A stretch of 64,000 bases of DNA from Oligella ureolytica DSM 18253 (GTDB lineage: Bacteria; Pseudomonadota; Gammaproteobacteria; Burkholderiales; Burkholderiaceae_B), in NCBI RefSeq assembly GCF_000373745.1, contig NZ_KB892357.1, forward strand, positions 1 through 64,000. The letters are read 5' to 3'. Shown here one piece after another: positions 18,329-28,489 of the stretch. The stretch's first letter is position 1. Every line of letters starts with the position of its first letter. Below the pieces are notes generated by a model. It had not been told where the DNA came from. It saw only the letters and a program-made list of their open reading frames with translations, and did no database searches. The translations under genes and the position numbers were made by a program.

Positions 18329-20263
18329 TTAAGCCTTGGGATTCACGTACATTTGCCCAGACATCTCCATGTGTAAAGCATGGCAGAACCACTGACAATA
18401 GTACCAATGAACACCTGGGCGTGATGCTACGAAGGTGACAGAGGCTGTTTGCCCTGGAGAAACCTCCATGGCAATACCATGATTTTCTAGCGTAAAGCCA
18501 TGGGTCAAGTCCTCAATCACTTCAACGTTAGACACAATCACTGTCACTTCATCACCTTGATTGACGGTAAAATTATTCAAACCAAATTGGGGCGCAGTTG
18601 ATGTCATATACACACGCACCTTATTACCATCTCTGATTACTTCATTGGCAGTATCTAAATCAAGACCATCTGCCTCAGCTTGCTTTCTCGCTGTCGCCCA
18701 TTGTGGGTCATCACGATCCCAGATATTTTTAGGGTTTACAAAGCGTCGATGCACCAGCAACATATCATGTGGTTCAGCAAAGCTCGGCACGTCTGCTACT
18801 AATTTCATCTCATCACCGGAAATATCAATTAACTGATCATTTTCAGGTTTTAACGGACCGGCATTAAGGAAACGGTCTTTAGAGAATTTATTCAATGACA
18901 CTAGCCACTTACCATCGGCATCTTTAGTTTCACCCATCGTACTATGGTTATGACCTGGCTGATAGTGAACATCTAGTTTCTGAATCACTGGTTCCACATC
19001 TTCACCCGCATATTGACGCTTAGCTAAATCAATATTCCACTTAACCATCTGGCTGTCAATAAAAAGTGTGGTGTAGGCATTACCACGACCATCAAAGGCA
19101 GTATGTAGAGGACCTAAACCTAATTGAGGCTCAGCCACCACACAATCACGTGGCTCGATCTTGTCATCAAACAGGTCATCCAAAGTACGTACATCAAGTA
19201 CAGTCACTGTCGGTGAAATCTTACCGTTAAGCATCACGTGAATACCATCAGGCGCTGCGTTACAACCGTGAGGTGAGTTAGGTACTGGGATATAACGTGT
19301 GTAAGGCGAACCTTTGCGACCATTAACTACCTTAACACCATTAATCTCTTCGTAATCACCCTTTTCAATGGCTTCTTCAATACGTTTGATATTAAAGACC
19401 ACAACCCAGTCTTGCTCATAAGCAGAAGACTCAGCCAAGCTTAGCCCTTGTTCACCGTTATAGCAAGTTGCAAATGAATATTTACCTTGGTAGTCTGCAT
19501 CACCGTTATCAAGGTTACCGTCAACTTTGACCTGCCACGCAATCTCCATGGTTTCACCATCAACCGCAGTATAGACAGCAAAGAAGTTTTCCTTGTGATT
19601 ATCCATCACGGTACCGTCGTTAGGTAGAGGTACGATATGCTCACCGTTAGCAAACACATAACCGGTCTTAGGATAACGTTGTGGACGTAAACCATGCACT
19701 GCGGCAACGTTAGGAATCTCAACAATCTTGTCCGTTTTCATCACATCACAACGAACACGCGCTACTCGGTTATTGGCCTTGTCATTAATATAAATATAGC
19801 GACCATCATAGGTTCTATCAGTAAATGACATATGCGGGTGGTGAGCGTCACCGTTAGGCATACAACGCAGGTTTTGATCTTTTAAAAACTGAGCTGTTTG
19901 TGGTGTGATATTGCCATTAAGTACTTCTAGGCTTTCATTAGTACGGCCCCAACCGGTCGCGCTACACATATTGAAAACCGGAATACGCATGATCTCACGC
20001 ATTGATGGTAAGCCCATGATGCGGATCTCACCAGACTGACCGCCGGAGTTAAACGCATAGTATTCGTCTAGCTCACCTGGACCAACTAAGTGATTCAAAC
20101 CGCCTTCCTCACCTTTAGATTGAGCTAAAGCCTCCTTACCCCCCAACATCTTGGGCAACCCCATACCGCCGGCAAAGCCTGCGGCACCAGTAGCTGCTGC
20201 TGCACCTAAAAAGCGACGACGCTTCATTTCTAGAATTGGTTGTTTCTCATTCTGATCTTTCAT
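18329..20263 (-). CDS. nosZ: Nitrous-oxide reductase NosZ (clade I, Tat-exported)
   Basis: The terminal oxidoreductase of denitrification, reducing N2O to N2 in the periplasm. About 644 residues. The N-terminus has a twin-arginine leader ([20 protein letters not shown]), which marks clade I. A seven-bladed propeller follows with His residues for the CuZ cluster (GDAHHPHMS near 140, NSPHGCN near 335). The CuA domain ends in [17 protein letters not shown], with both Cys, the His and the Met ligand. I start at ATG 20263 with GAGG six bases upstream. The gene appears intact; its electron donor NosR does not. Confidence 0.96.
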   Translation of the reverse strand: MKDQNEKQPILEMKRRRFLGAAAATGAAGFAGGMGLPKMLGGKEALAQSKGEEGGLNHLVGPGELDEYYAFNSGGQSGEIRIMGLPSMREIMRIPVFNMCSATGWGRTNESLEVLNGNITPQTAQFLKDQNLRCMPNGDAHHPHMSFTDRTYDGRYIYINDKANNRVARVRCDVMKTDKIVEIPNVAAVHGLRPQRYPKTGYVFANGEHIVPLPNDGTVMDNHKENFFAVYTAVDGETMEIAWQVKVDGNLDNGDADYQGKYSFATCYNGEQGLSLAESSAYEQDWVVVFNIKRIEEAIEKGDYEEINGVKVVNGRKGSPYTRYIPVPNSPHGCNAAPDGIHVMLNGKISPTVTVLDVRTLDDLFDDKIEPRDCVVAEPQLGLGPLHTAFDGRGNAYTTLFIDSQMVKWNIDLAKRQYAGEDVEPVIQKLDVHYQPGHNHSTMGETKDADGKWLVSLNKFSKDRFLNAGPLKPENDQLIDISGDEMKLVADVPSFAEPHDMLLVHRRFVNPKNIWDRDDPQWATARKQAEADGLDLDTANEVIRDGNKVRVYMTSTAPQFGLNNFTVNQGDEVTVIVSNVEVIEDLTHGFTLENHGIAMEVSPGQTASVTFVASRPGVHWYYCQWFCHALHMEMSGQMYVNPKA

Positions 20264-20322
20264 CATAGACCTCATAGATAAATGTGCATAAAGCACGGTA
20301 AATAAAACTAATGAACGACATA

Positions 20323-22026
20323 CTATTCATCGTCTTCTTTCTTTTTGGGTTTTGCTTCAAAAGCGGTGGCATTGGGCATAAAGCGCAACACCTCTTCATT
20401 AAACACCGGCTCTTGCTTCGCTTGTTTACCCGGTGCCGGGCGACGGCGACGCTTAGCCGAACGTTGAATTAATTCAGGACACTTCTTCTCATGGTGATAA
20501 AGCATCTGACAGTGCAAACACTGTATACACTCATTAGGTTCGATAGGCCCCTCAGGCGTAATCGCATCCACCGGACACTCCACTGCGCATCGTTGACAGG
20601 GGTCACCGCACATTTTGTAACGACGTAACCAATCGAAAATACGTAAACGCGCAGGAATAGCCAAGCCTGCACCTAAAGCACATAAGTATCGACAGTAGAA
20701 ACGTTCAATAAATAGCCCTGCAACCAATAGCAAGACAGCAAAAGTTACAAAAGGCCAACTACGGAAAAACTTCAGAATAATGGCTGTTTTAAACGGTTCT
20801 ACTTCTGCAAGCTTCTCTGCAAACGCCAAGTCGTAGAGCGAAAAGCCGAATAAAGCAATAAAAATAACGTATTTAATCGCTGCCGCTCGGTGGTGAATAG
20901 CGTAAGGCACCTTTACTTGCTTGATTTTCAGTTTTTTAGCTAATTTATTGAGCAATTCTTGTAACGATCCAAATGGGCATAACCAACCACAAAACGCGCC
21001 ACGATTCCAGAACACCATAGAGATGGCTGTTGCACACCACAAGATAAAGACAATGGGATCCATCAGGAAGTACTCCCAACTGAACTCCGTCCGTAACGAG
21101 GTGGTAAAGGTCAAGACATTAACTACGGATAACTGTGCATTGGCGTACCAACCGATATAGAACAGACTGAACATCAAAAAGCCAGTACGAAAATAGTTAT
21201 AGAACTTCTCATGCTTAACCAATTGGTGCTGGAAGAAGAAGACAAATAAAAGCACGACTAGCGCCAAACTCACCACAGCAATTTGATGGACTTTAGATTT
21301 CCAGATAATTTGCCAGAGAGGAATCTCGTCTGCAAACATATCCGCAGGACCAGCCGCTTGGTGCTCAATAGGACCGACAACCTCTGCTGGGGGTACAGCT
21401 TGAGAAATTGCAGAGGTTGCCGGAGGGGGCTCTACTTTTTCAGTTAGTACAGGCGCTGATGGATCATCAATAGTATAAATTGACGGTACTTGATAATTTA
21501 ATTCGACTGGCAAGAAAATTTTCTCATGCACCGTAATTTCACGCTGCACTAACAATTGAAAACGCCACATTTCTGTCGGATCAAAGAAATCATTTTCTTC
21601 AGACACGAAGAACAATCCCACTTCCTTGAAGTGCGGTGAACCATCAGCCAGAACATCATAAAGGCGTCGATGTTGTAAATCGGTAAAACGGAAACTATGT
21701 AAGCCCTGGATAATATCAAAGCGGTCAAACACACCACCTCGTACATAACCAGAGCCCTTAAATGAGTAGAGGCCATTACCGGCGATCAGAATTGCTTGCT
21801 GTCCCTCTTTGAGTCTGGACTGCATATATTCATACTCGGACTCGCCCAAAAGACTACGACCAATTGAAGGTACCGAAACCACAGCGGTATAAATATCGAA
21901 GAATGTATCTTCAGGATTACCTGATTGTGGCTTATCACCGGCACCCGGACGACCGGACTCCTCGAACAGTTGGTTAACTTCGCCAATCGTCATATGTAGA
22001 TGACCAACGGCCCCTTCTTGAACCAA
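20323..22026 (-). pseudogene. nosR: NosR, C-terminal part (membrane ferredoxin-like domains), separated by an in-frame amber codon
   Basis: This is the distal two-thirds of NosR, the membrane flavo-iron-sulfur protein that supplies electrons to NosZ and supports its expression. From VQEGAVGHLHMTIGEVN it holds the rest of the periplasmic domain, then about five membrane spans near residues 245-440. Two Cys-containing loops follow (WLCPFGSLQELL and CRYLCALGAGLAIPARL), then a bacterial ferredoxin-type domain (CQRCAVECPVDAI and CIQCLHCQMLYH). It is in the same frame as the N-terminal part. The only break is TAG at 22035-22033, and nothing visible between suggests a normal start; reinitiation at TTG 22026 or ATG 21993 would lack a signal peptide. 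Confidence 0.85.
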
Positions 22027-22032
22027 GGTGTC

Positions 22033-22686
22033 CTAAGATTTTATTTCTAACAAGTCTTGATTAATCACCTGTGGCGTTGGTTCTGCTTCAGTACTACTAG
22101 CAGCTAATGCAGCAGCCTCTTGTGACATACCGATTTGATAGGCTTGACCCAAGATGCGTGAGGAACGGAGGATACTATCGCCTATCACCATGAGAGTGAC
22201 AGTCGCCCCACTTATCATGTCTACTGGTGGCGGTGAACCAATAGGCAACGGATTTTTAATGAAGTTCATACCAATGTAACCTTCAATAAACTCTACCATC
22301 CGAGATTCCGGAATACCAATCAAAACAATCGGTTCATGGTGTTCAACTAATTTGGCACCAACAATAGCGCCATCATTATCCAAGGCAACTAAAGTATCAA
22401 TAGGCTTACTTGAATAACCGCGTGTATTGACAATATCAGTCGTCAAATACACATAACCGACTGCATCTTGTCCTTTAAAAACGCGAGCAATCGGTAATTC
22501 ATCACCCTCGACAGGACCATAGCCATCAGCCCCCGGGAATATGTCAGCGGCTTGTACCTTAGGCAAAAATGCAGCTAAACGGGAATCCGCTTGCGCAATA
22601 GAACTAAAAAACATACAGGAGAAAAGCAGCAGCAGACTCACAACAATTCGCCTGAAAAACTGCAAATACGATGGTGATTCAACCAT
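22033..22686 (-). pseudogene. nosR: NosR, N-terminal part (signal peptide and FMN-binding domain), ended by an amber codon
   Basis: About 217 residues. I start it at ATG 22686, which gives a hydrophobic leader ending in SSIAQA; the frame is open up to 22812. The mature part starts RLAAFLPKVQAADIFPGADGYG, typical of NosR, and includes the FMN-attachment motif PVDMISGATVTLMVI near residue 166, the Thr that NosX flavinylates. It ends LLEIKS-TAG. The next in-frame residues are DTLVQEGAVGHLH, and homologs commonly have Trp at the stop position, so TGG to TAG is the likely change. Confidence 0.85.
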
Positions 22687-22952
22687 AGCTGAATGACTGA
22701 AACCATTTAATTGACTATGTTCGGGATGTTCCAAGGTTCTCTCCTCTGCTCCTGTGAAGAAAAGCTGCTTGAGGCAAACGCTGCTTCTTAGGAATTTCAC
22801 TATCAAAATCATAACATATATTATAAATACATGTTATATATAAATAAAAAAGGTGCGCACTCAAGCCAAAATTTACTTCGCTCGCAACCTCTAATGATCT
22901 ATGCTTAGTATGACAAAAATTGCTATGAATGTGAAGAGCCAAATAAATAAAA

Positions 22953-22966
22953 TTGATCTATAACAA
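22953..22966 (-). promoter_or_regulatory. FNR/DNR-like box upstream of nosR
   Basis: TTGAT-CTAT-AACAA matches the FNR/DNR consensus TTGAT-N4-ATCAA at nine of ten positions. It lies about 270 bases before the chosen nosR start and 140 before the furthest upstream ATG of that frame. This suits oxygen- or NO-responsive control of the nos genes. Confidence 0.5.
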
Positions 22967-23251
22967 AAGCCTCTCAAGAAGCGGTTGAAGATTCTTATTT
23001 ATCTTTTGTTTTATTGATGGCCAATTCAAATTCTCAGCGAAATCCTCCACACTAACGTATAATCTACTGCTGTCGCAGGAGAGTGGTAACCACCTACCCG
23101 CCGAAGGCGAAAACTCCCATAAACGCTCAGGCTCAAGCACTGCACAGCTCGTATCCGCCAACTGGAGAGCGGTTGTCAAATCAACCCACCGAAGGGGCAA
23201 GTGGCGCCAGCTACACAAACTCTCAGGTACCAAGAACAGAGGGAGTGGCAT
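22958..23251 (-). CDS. Hypothetical protein, unrecognised
   Basis: A possible 97-residue protein starting MPLPLFLVPESLCSWRHLP and ending NLQPLLERLLL. It has no membrane span, signal peptide or motif I recognise. No ribosome binding site precedes the ATG, and its 3' end overlaps the FNR-like box, which argues for caution. The residue composition (Leu, Trp, Pro, Ser) is compatible with a real protein, and it is the only good frame between nosR and the divergent TRIC-family gene. Confidence 0.4.
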   Translation of the reverse strand: MPLPLFLVPESLCSWRHLPLRWVDLTTALQLADTSCAVLEPERLWEFSPSAGRWLPLSCDSSRLYVSVEDFAENLNWPSIKQKINKNLQPLLERLLL

Positions 23252-23273
23252 AACAATCACTAGGATTTATTAA

Positions 23274-23894
23274 ATGCTAACCTATATTTTTGTTATTGCT
23301 ATTACTGCAGAAGCCATGTCCGGCGCCCTTGCGGCCGGCCGTCGTAATATGGACTTGTTCGGTGTCGCTTTAATCGCTTTTATTACCGCCTTGGGTGGCG
23401 GAACCGTACGTGATATGTTGCTTGGCAACTACCCTGTCACATGGACTCAGCACCCCTTTTATATCTACATCACTATTGGTGCCGGCTTATTCACCATTAT
23501 CATCGCTAAGTACATGCGCAAACTCAACAGGATTTTCTTATTAGTTGATGCCATGGGTTTAGTAGCCTTTACCATCATCGGCTGCAATGTCGCCATGAAA
23601 CTCGACTATACTCTGCCGGTGGTGGTTATGGCCGGAATTATCACGGGGATTTTTGGCGGCATTTTGCGTGATATTATGTGTAACCGTACACCACTCGTAC
23701 TGCGTCACGAACTCTATGCAAGCGTGTCTTTTATTGTTGCAAACTTCTACTTGCTTTTGATTTACTTTGAAGTTGATGAGAATCTGACCCTTGTACTGCC
23801 TTTTATTGTGGGGCTTAGCTTACGCATGGCAGCACTTAAATGGAAGTGGTCCTTGCCGGTTTTCACCTACTCACCGGATCGTTGGGATAACTAG
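23274..23894 (+). CDS. UPF0126/TRIC-family membrane channel protein (YicG/YadS-like)
   Basis: A 206-residue protein with about seven hydrophobic segments and two copies of the UPF0126 repeat: AITAEAMSGALAAGRRNMDLFG with GGGTVRDMLLG, and GCNVAMK then FGGILRDIMCNRTP. The GGG-x-RD-x-L signature in each half marks the prokaryotic TRIC cation channel family. AGGA lies eight bases before the ATG. The substrate in this organism is unknown. Divergent from the hypothetical gene at 22958. Confidence 0.88.
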   Translation: MLTYIFVIAITAEAMSGALAAGRRNMDLFGVALIAFITALGGGTVRDMLLGNYPVTWTQHPFYIYITIGAGLFTIIIAKYMRKLNRIFLLVDAMGLVAFTIIGCNVAMKLDYTLPVVVMAGIITGIFGGILRDIMCNRTPLVLRHELYASVSFIVANFYLLLIYFEVDENLTLVLPFIVGLSLRMAALKWKWSLPVFTYSPDRWDN

Positions 23895-23981
23895 CACCCT
23901 ACAAAACAGCTTTCTTCAATATCGCCTATACTATATGATTAATTACTATAAGTTTTAATTATTTTTTAGATGGAGATAGTG

Positions 23982-24317
23982 ATGAGTTACCCTGCCTGTC
24001 CTAAATGTCAATCAGAGTTCACCTACAGTGATGGCATACAGCTTGTTTGCCCCGAATGTGCGCATGAGTGGCTTGAGTCCGAAGAACTAGTAGAGCAAGA
24101 TGACGGCTTAAAAGTACTGGATGCACATGGAACACCCTTGGCAGATGGTGATGACGTAACCCTTATCAAGGACTTGAAGGTCAAAGGCAGTTCGATGATC
24201 ATTAAGCAAGGTACTCGCGTCAAATCTATCCGCCTCCAAGAAGGTGATCACAACTTTTCCGGTCGTGTAGACGGTCAAGCAATGGACTTGAAGTCTGAGT
24301 TTGTCAAAAAGTCCTAA
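23982..24317 (+). CDS. yjdM: YjdM/PhnA-family zinc-ribbon protein
   Basis: A 111-residue protein with an N-terminal zinc ribbon ([25 protein letters not shown]) and a C-terminal domain with the typical [23 protein letters not shown] segment and a DLKSEFVKK end. The family is often called alkylphosphonate uptake protein PhnA, but its link to phosphonates is historical and its function is not established. I use the ATG at 23982, preceded by GGAGATAG. It is followed by a perfect ten-pair hairpin. It is not in the phn operon 6 kb away. Confidence 0.9.
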   Translation: MSYPACPKCQSEFTYSDGIQLVCPECAHEWLESEELVEQDDGLKVLDAHGTPLADGDDVTLIKDLKVKGSSMIIKQGTRVKSIRLQEGDHNFSGRVDGQAMDLKSEFVKKS

Positions 24318-24335
24318 TCAATTCTAATCAAAATG

Positions 24336-24361
24336 AATAGACGAGCCCCTTCGTCTATTCG
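24336..24361. terminator. Hairpin after yjdM
   Basis: GAATAGACGA (24336-24345) pairs perfectly with TCGTCTATTC (24352-24361) around GCCCCT, 19 bases past the yjdM stop. There is no clear U-run, so it may be a weak or Rho-assisted terminator. Confidence 0.5.
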
Positions 24362-24510
24362 ATCAATCTGCTAGTCAAATCAAACCACCGCTAATTAACG
24401 ATAAAGCGATTAAAAAGCGGAATTAGCCATTATTAAATCCTGCGCAAAGCATTATTGTGTGAAATTTTTTTTCAAATTAATTTACAATGGCATAAAATTC
24501 TAAATAGAAA

Positions 24511-24525
24511 TCATTCTTATTATCA
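24511..24525. promoter_or_regulatory. Fur-box-like site upstream of the TonB-dependent receptor
   Basis: TCATTCTTATTATCA reads TGATAATAAGAATGA on the other strand; the TGATAAT half matches the Fur 7-1-7 consensus exactly and the other half partly. It lies 25 bases before the receptor start, in an A+T-rich promoter region. Confidence 0.55.
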
Positions 24526-24550
24526 TTAATGTTCAGTTATTGAGGTTTTG

Positions 24551-26650
24551 ATGCGCGTAAAACTATCAGTACTCGTTGTTGCGAGTGCTTTTTCCATGCC
24601 TGTTTATTCACAAGGCTCCTCTTCCACTTCTCAGTCAACTCCAGTCGTCGAGCTGATTGGTATTAATATACAAACAAGTGCTAATCCCACCAACAATCAG
24701 TTAGACGAAGAAGACCTGCAAATAAAAAATGCCGGTAATCCACAGCGTGCTTTACGAAGCATGCCGGGTGTATTTACCAATCAACTGAGTAACCAGCCGG
24801 GTATTGAGATTAGTATTCGTGGTTTAAGCGGCTATGGTCGAATCAATAGTATGATTGACGGGGTTCCGCAAAACTTTAAAAACGTTGCCGGTCACAGTTC
24901 TACCGGGAACAATCTACTTTATGTCCATCCTGAGTTATTAGCCGGAATTAGCGTCACCCGCGGTGTAGTTAGTGGTGCTCATGGTACCGGTGCATTGGCA
25001 GGTGCGGCAAATATGCGCACGCTTAGTGAAGAAGACGTTTTAACCTTTGGCAATACTGGCGGTCTAACCAGAATGCGTTTTGGCAATAACGGCGCTCACG
25101 CTTCGGGCGTTGCCGCAGTCGGCCATCGCTTTACCGGTGTAGGTGGCGATGACGGCACTCTCAGTATCATTGCCGCAGGTGCCTACAAAAACGAGGGCAA
25201 CTATAAAACAGGTGATGGTTCCAAGTTAGCTGACAACCGCTCATCAGACAACTCTCCAAAAGGCGGCTTGGTTAAAATGCGCTTTAAGCCCAATGACAGA
25301 CACCAATTTGACTTAGGCAGCGTATGGTACCGCAATACATTTAATAACTCTAATTACGAGTGGGACGTTGATAACACAACCGTCACCGCTGATTACGCTT
25401 ACACACCCAACAATCCACTAATTTCATTTAAAGCCCAAGCTTATTATAATCAAACAGTACTAGATTATGCCGACCACATTGGTGGTACCTATGCCGGTAG
25501 ACGCATTGATAATGACACATGGGGTATCAATATTACCAACGACTCCGTTTTATCAGTGCTGGATCCCTATGATTTGCTTTTGAGTTATGGTCTTGCATGG
25601 GATCACAACAGCTACGCACCCAAGAAAAATCGCGGTGGTAACCACCCCGGCAAAATAGATAAAGGCAGTGTGTTCTCCAACCTGCAATGGACATTCGGTC
25701 GTACAACCCTACTAGCCGGTCTACGCTATGATCACTATCGTCTCAACGGTTATCGCCCGCCCTATGCCGCTGGTCTAGCCGGTTGCCCAAGTGGCGGAGG
25801 CGCTTGCGGTGATTCTTGGGAAACAACATCTGATGGCAAATTACTACCAAGTATTGGTTTCCAGTTTGACTTAACCGAGCAGTGGAGCTTATACGGTATG
25901 TACGCACATACTTTCCGTCCACCCAGCACCCATGAGGTTTTCTATGCAGGAACTCCCTTTGGTGACGGTATAGGTAACGGTCAAGTTAATAACTTGGCTC
26001 TCAAAGGTGAAACCAGCGATGGCTTTGATTTTGCTGTTTCTTATCAAAATAACAATGTATTTCTTGATAACGACAACTTAAATTTCCGCTTAGGTTATTT
26101 TAATAACCGCATCAAAGACTACATCTTCAATGATATGGGGCCTGTAGATGGTCTGAGTTACCCTGCCATCATGTGGATTAACTCGACCAACGATGTCCGT
26201 ATGCGAGGAGTCGAATTAAGTGCGGGCTATGACGCCGGTGTAGCCTACATCAACCTGTCATATTCGCACAGTAAACTAACTGATCAGCCAATTGGTTTCG
26301 GCACAGGATTCAATGGTGGTAATGCGACTTTAGCACCTGAAACTATCTGGACTCTCGACGTTGGTACCAGACTATTTAATGAGCGCGTAAATCTGGGTGC
26401 TCAGGTTCGATACTTTGGCAAAAGTAAAGCAGCAGCCGGACAGTTTACCGGCAACTCACACTGGGATGATTTACCGGGCTACACACTTGTTGATCTATAT
26501 GGCAATTTCAAAGTCAACAAGCATATTGACCTATTTGTCAACGTAGAAAACCTCTCAGATCGTCACTACGGCTATGCCGGTTCACAGGATTACAGTTCTT
26601 TAGCCGGACGTGGACGCACTGTCAGCGCAGGTATACAAGCCCGCTTCTAA
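24551..26650 (+). CDS. TonB-dependent outer-membrane receptor, probably for heme (HasR-like)
   Basis: A 699-residue receptor. A signal peptide ends near VYSQG; the plug domain includes GNPQRALRSMPGVFTNQ, GIEISIRGLSGYGRINSMIDGVPQ and TRGVVSGAHGTGALAGAANMRT. The 22-strand barrel follows, ending in SAGIQARF with the terminal Phe expected for barrel insertion. The segment TFRPPSTHEVFYAGTPFGDG resembles HasR-type heme receptors. A Fur-like box precedes it, and an ABC transporter plus a HutZ-like gene follow, which supports heme uptake. The substrate is inference. The ATG at 24551 has GAGG five bases upstream. Confidence 0.88.
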   Translation: MRVKLSVLVVASAFSMPVYSQGSSSTSQSTPVVELIGINIQTSANPTNNQLDEEDLQIKNAGNPQRALRSMPGVFTNQLSNQPGIEISIRGLSGYGRINSMIDGVPQNFKNVAGHSSTGNNLLYVHPELLAGISVTRGVVSGAHGTGALAGAANMRTLSEEDVLTFGNTGGLTRMRFGNNGAHASGVAAVGHRFTGVGGDDGTLSIIAAGAYKNEGNYKTGDGSKLADNRSSDNSPKGGLVKMRFKPNDRHQFDLGSVWYRNTFNNSNYEWDVDNTTVTADYAYTPNNPLISFKAQAYYNQTVLDYADHIGGTYAGRRIDNDTWGINITNDSVLSVLDPYDLLLSYGLAWDHNSYAPKKNRGGNHPGKIDKGSVFSNLQWTFGRTTLLAGLRYDHYRLNGYRPPYAAGLAGCPSGGGACGDSWETTSDGKLLPSIGFQFDLTEQWSLYGMYAHTFRPPSTHEVFYAGTPFGDGIGNGQVNNLALKGETSDGFDFAVSYQNNNVFLDNDNLNFRLGYFNNRIKDYIFNDMGPVDGLSYPAIMWINSTNDVRMRGVELSAGYDAGVAYINLSYSHSKLTDQPIGFGTGFNGGNATLAPETIWTLDVGTRLFNERVNLGAQVRYFGKSKAAAGQFTGNSHWDDLPGYTLVDLYGNFKVNKHIDLFVNVENLSDRHYGYAGSQDYSSLAGRGRTVSAGIQARF

Positions 26651-26666
26651 GCATTAGCAAAAAACC

Positions 26667-26703
26667 AAAACCACTTTCAAAGACAGTATTTGAAAGTGGT
26701 TTT
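26667..26703 (+). terminator. Strong intrinsic terminator after the TonB-dependent receptor
   Basis: AAAACCACTTTCAAA (26667-26681) pairs perfectly over 15 bases with 26689-26703 around a seven-base loop, followed by TCTTTATTTTTC. The next gene starts only 26 bases later, so transcription into it depends on readthrough. Confidence 0.8.
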
Positions 26704-26729
26704 CTCTTTATTTTTCAAAAACACATTAT

Positions 26730-28469
26730 ATGCAACGATTCTTTTATCCCTTCTTCCGACTAATGCGTTTATGCACGCATAGTAAAGCCGGAGCCATTGG
26801 GATTGCTCAATTTATTTTTGTCTTGTTACTGAGTTTAGTGGGGCTTGCCATCTCGCTTCGCATGATTCGCTGGAGTAATGACTTTTATAATGCACTTCAA
26901 GAAATTAATGGTGAAGAAATTATTCATCAAATCGGTATTTTTGTGCTCTTAGTGCTCGCTAGCGCCACACTACACCTAGTCGGTAAATACGTACAAAACT
27001 TATTAGAAATACGTTGGCGAAAGCTATTAACTACTGCGGTCGTAAACCGTTGGTTAACTGACCATCAACATTGGTACCTCAAACTTGATAGCAATTCAGA
27101 AAACATTGATAACCCGGAGCAACGTATTGCCGAGGACTGTCGCATCTTTATCCATCTGACCGTGACCCAAGTACACGCGTTAATTATGGCTATCATCTCC
27201 GTGGTATCCTACTTTGCTGTTCTATGGTCATTATCTACCTTTGCACTATCCTTTACGGTGCTTGGTTATGCTGTTGAAATCCCACGCTACATGGTATGGG
27301 CGGCTCCTCTCTACGTCTTGATATCCAGTGGTGTAACTCACTATTTAGGTTCACCATTAAGAAACCTCACGGTCAAACAACAGCGCCGTGAAGGTGACTT
27401 TCGCTACGCCCTCACTCATGTCCGTGATTCGAGTGAGGCTATTGCACTACAGCGCGGTGAAAAGCAAGAACATAAGCACCTAGCTAATTTATTTAAAGCC
27501 ATTGAAGAAAACTGGCGTCAATTAAACATTCGTAATCTTATCTTAGGCTGCTTTACCCGCCCTTACTATCAGACGGTACTGCGTATTCCCATGTTTTTAG
27601 CGTTACCTGCCTTCATCGTCGGTAAAGTCACTTTAGGTGGTCTGATGCAGTTAGCCAGCGCATTTACTAATGTGGTCACTACCCTCTCATGGTTTATTTT
27701 CTCTTATCGAGATTTGGCAGAATTGGCCGCATCGACACGCCGTCTTGATCAATTACTCAAACAGCTTGATAACAATTTATCCGAAGGCTCGGACTACACA
27801 CTGCAGGCTGATAATCATCTATCAATCAGGAGCGTGCAATTATATACACCAACTAAAAAACCTTTACTATTCGTCGAGTCTCTTGATATTCATCCAGGCG
27901 AACGTGTATGGTTACAGGGAAATTCGGGTATAGGCAAAAGTACCTTACTTAAATCTATTGCGGGTATCTGGCCTTTTACCAAGGGCGAGATACACTCTCC
28001 ACAGCAAAAAGACAGTCTTTATTTACCACAAACTCCCTATATTCCTAAACAGGGTATTTTGGCCGCCTTATGCTATCCCTTAGCTAAAGAAGAATTAAGC
28101 CATGAAAAGGCTGAAAAACTACTAATGGCTGTTGGCTTGGAGCACTTGATTGATAAGTTGCCACTTCCTCAGGAAGAGCAACAATCCATATTAAGCGCTT
28201 TATCTGGTGGTGAACGGCAGCGTTTAGCCTTGGCGCGAGCTATTTATTTAGCACCAAAATGGTTATTTTTGGATGAGGCAACAAGTGCATTAGATGCCAA
28301 TAGTGAGAGCAAAATTCTCCGTATCATTGCAGAGAAATTACCTGATAGTGCCATTATTTTACTCTCACACCATCAACCACAAGGTTTTGATTACTCTCGC
28401 CATATTGTCTTTGAAACTGATACTCAAAGCAATCCGGACAAGAATACAGAAAACCCAAGTTTTAGTTAA
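26730..28469 (+). CDS. Fused ABC transporter, SbmA/YddA type (permease plus ATPase)
   Basis: A 579-residue half-transporter. The N-terminal 330 residues form an SbmA/BacA-like membrane domain with about six spans, with typical segments MIRWSNDFYNALQ and WRKLLTTAVVNRWL near its start. The C-terminal ATPase has Walker A GNSGIGKSTLL near residue 396, signature LSGGERQRLALARA near 490 and Walker B WLFLDEATSALD. It is of the YddA kind; E. coli yddA also lies next to a TonB-receptor gene. Here it probably moves the receptor's ligand, possibly heme, across the inner membrane, though transport direction is unproven. No clear ribosome binding site precedes the ATG. Confidence 0.85.
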   Translation: MQRFFYPFFRLMRLCTHSKAGAIGIAQFIFVLLLSLVGLAISLRMIRWSNDFYNALQEINGEEIIHQIGIFVLLVLASATLHLVGKYVQNLLEIRWRKLLTTAVVNRWLTDHQHWYLKLDSNSENIDNPEQRIAEDCRIFIHLTVTQVHALIMAIISVVSYFAVLWSLSTFALSFTVLGYAVEIPRYMVWAAPLYVLISSGVTHYLGSPLRNLTVKQQRREGDFRYALTHVRDSSEAIALQRGEKQEHKHLANLFKAIEENWRQLNIRNLILGCFTRPYYQTVLRIPMFLALPAFIVGKVTLGGLMQLASAFTNVVTTLSWFIFSYRDLAELAASTRRLDQLLKQLDNNLSEGSDYTLQADNHLSIRSVQLYTPTKKPLLFVESLDIHPGERVWLQGNSGIGKSTLLKSIAGIWPFTKGEIHSPQQKDSLYLPQTPYIPKQGILAALCYPLAKEELSHEKAEKLLMAVGLEHLIDKLPLPQEEQQSILSALSGGERQRLALARAIYLAPKWLFLDEATSALDANSESKILRIIAEKLPDSAIILLSHHQPQGFDYSRHIVFETDTQSNPDKNTENPSFS

Positions 28470-28489
28470 TTTTTAAAGAAGGAATAGTG

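Noticed and set aside
13344-22035. Amber codon reassignment as a code change
   Set aside because: TAG ends several clearly real genes here (tusA, the DASS transporter, the lipoprotein), so a changed code is unlikely; mutation or suppression remain.
22715-22942. 75-residue frame upstream of nosR
   Set aside because: It overlaps the nosR leader and the promoter region and has no family features or binding site.
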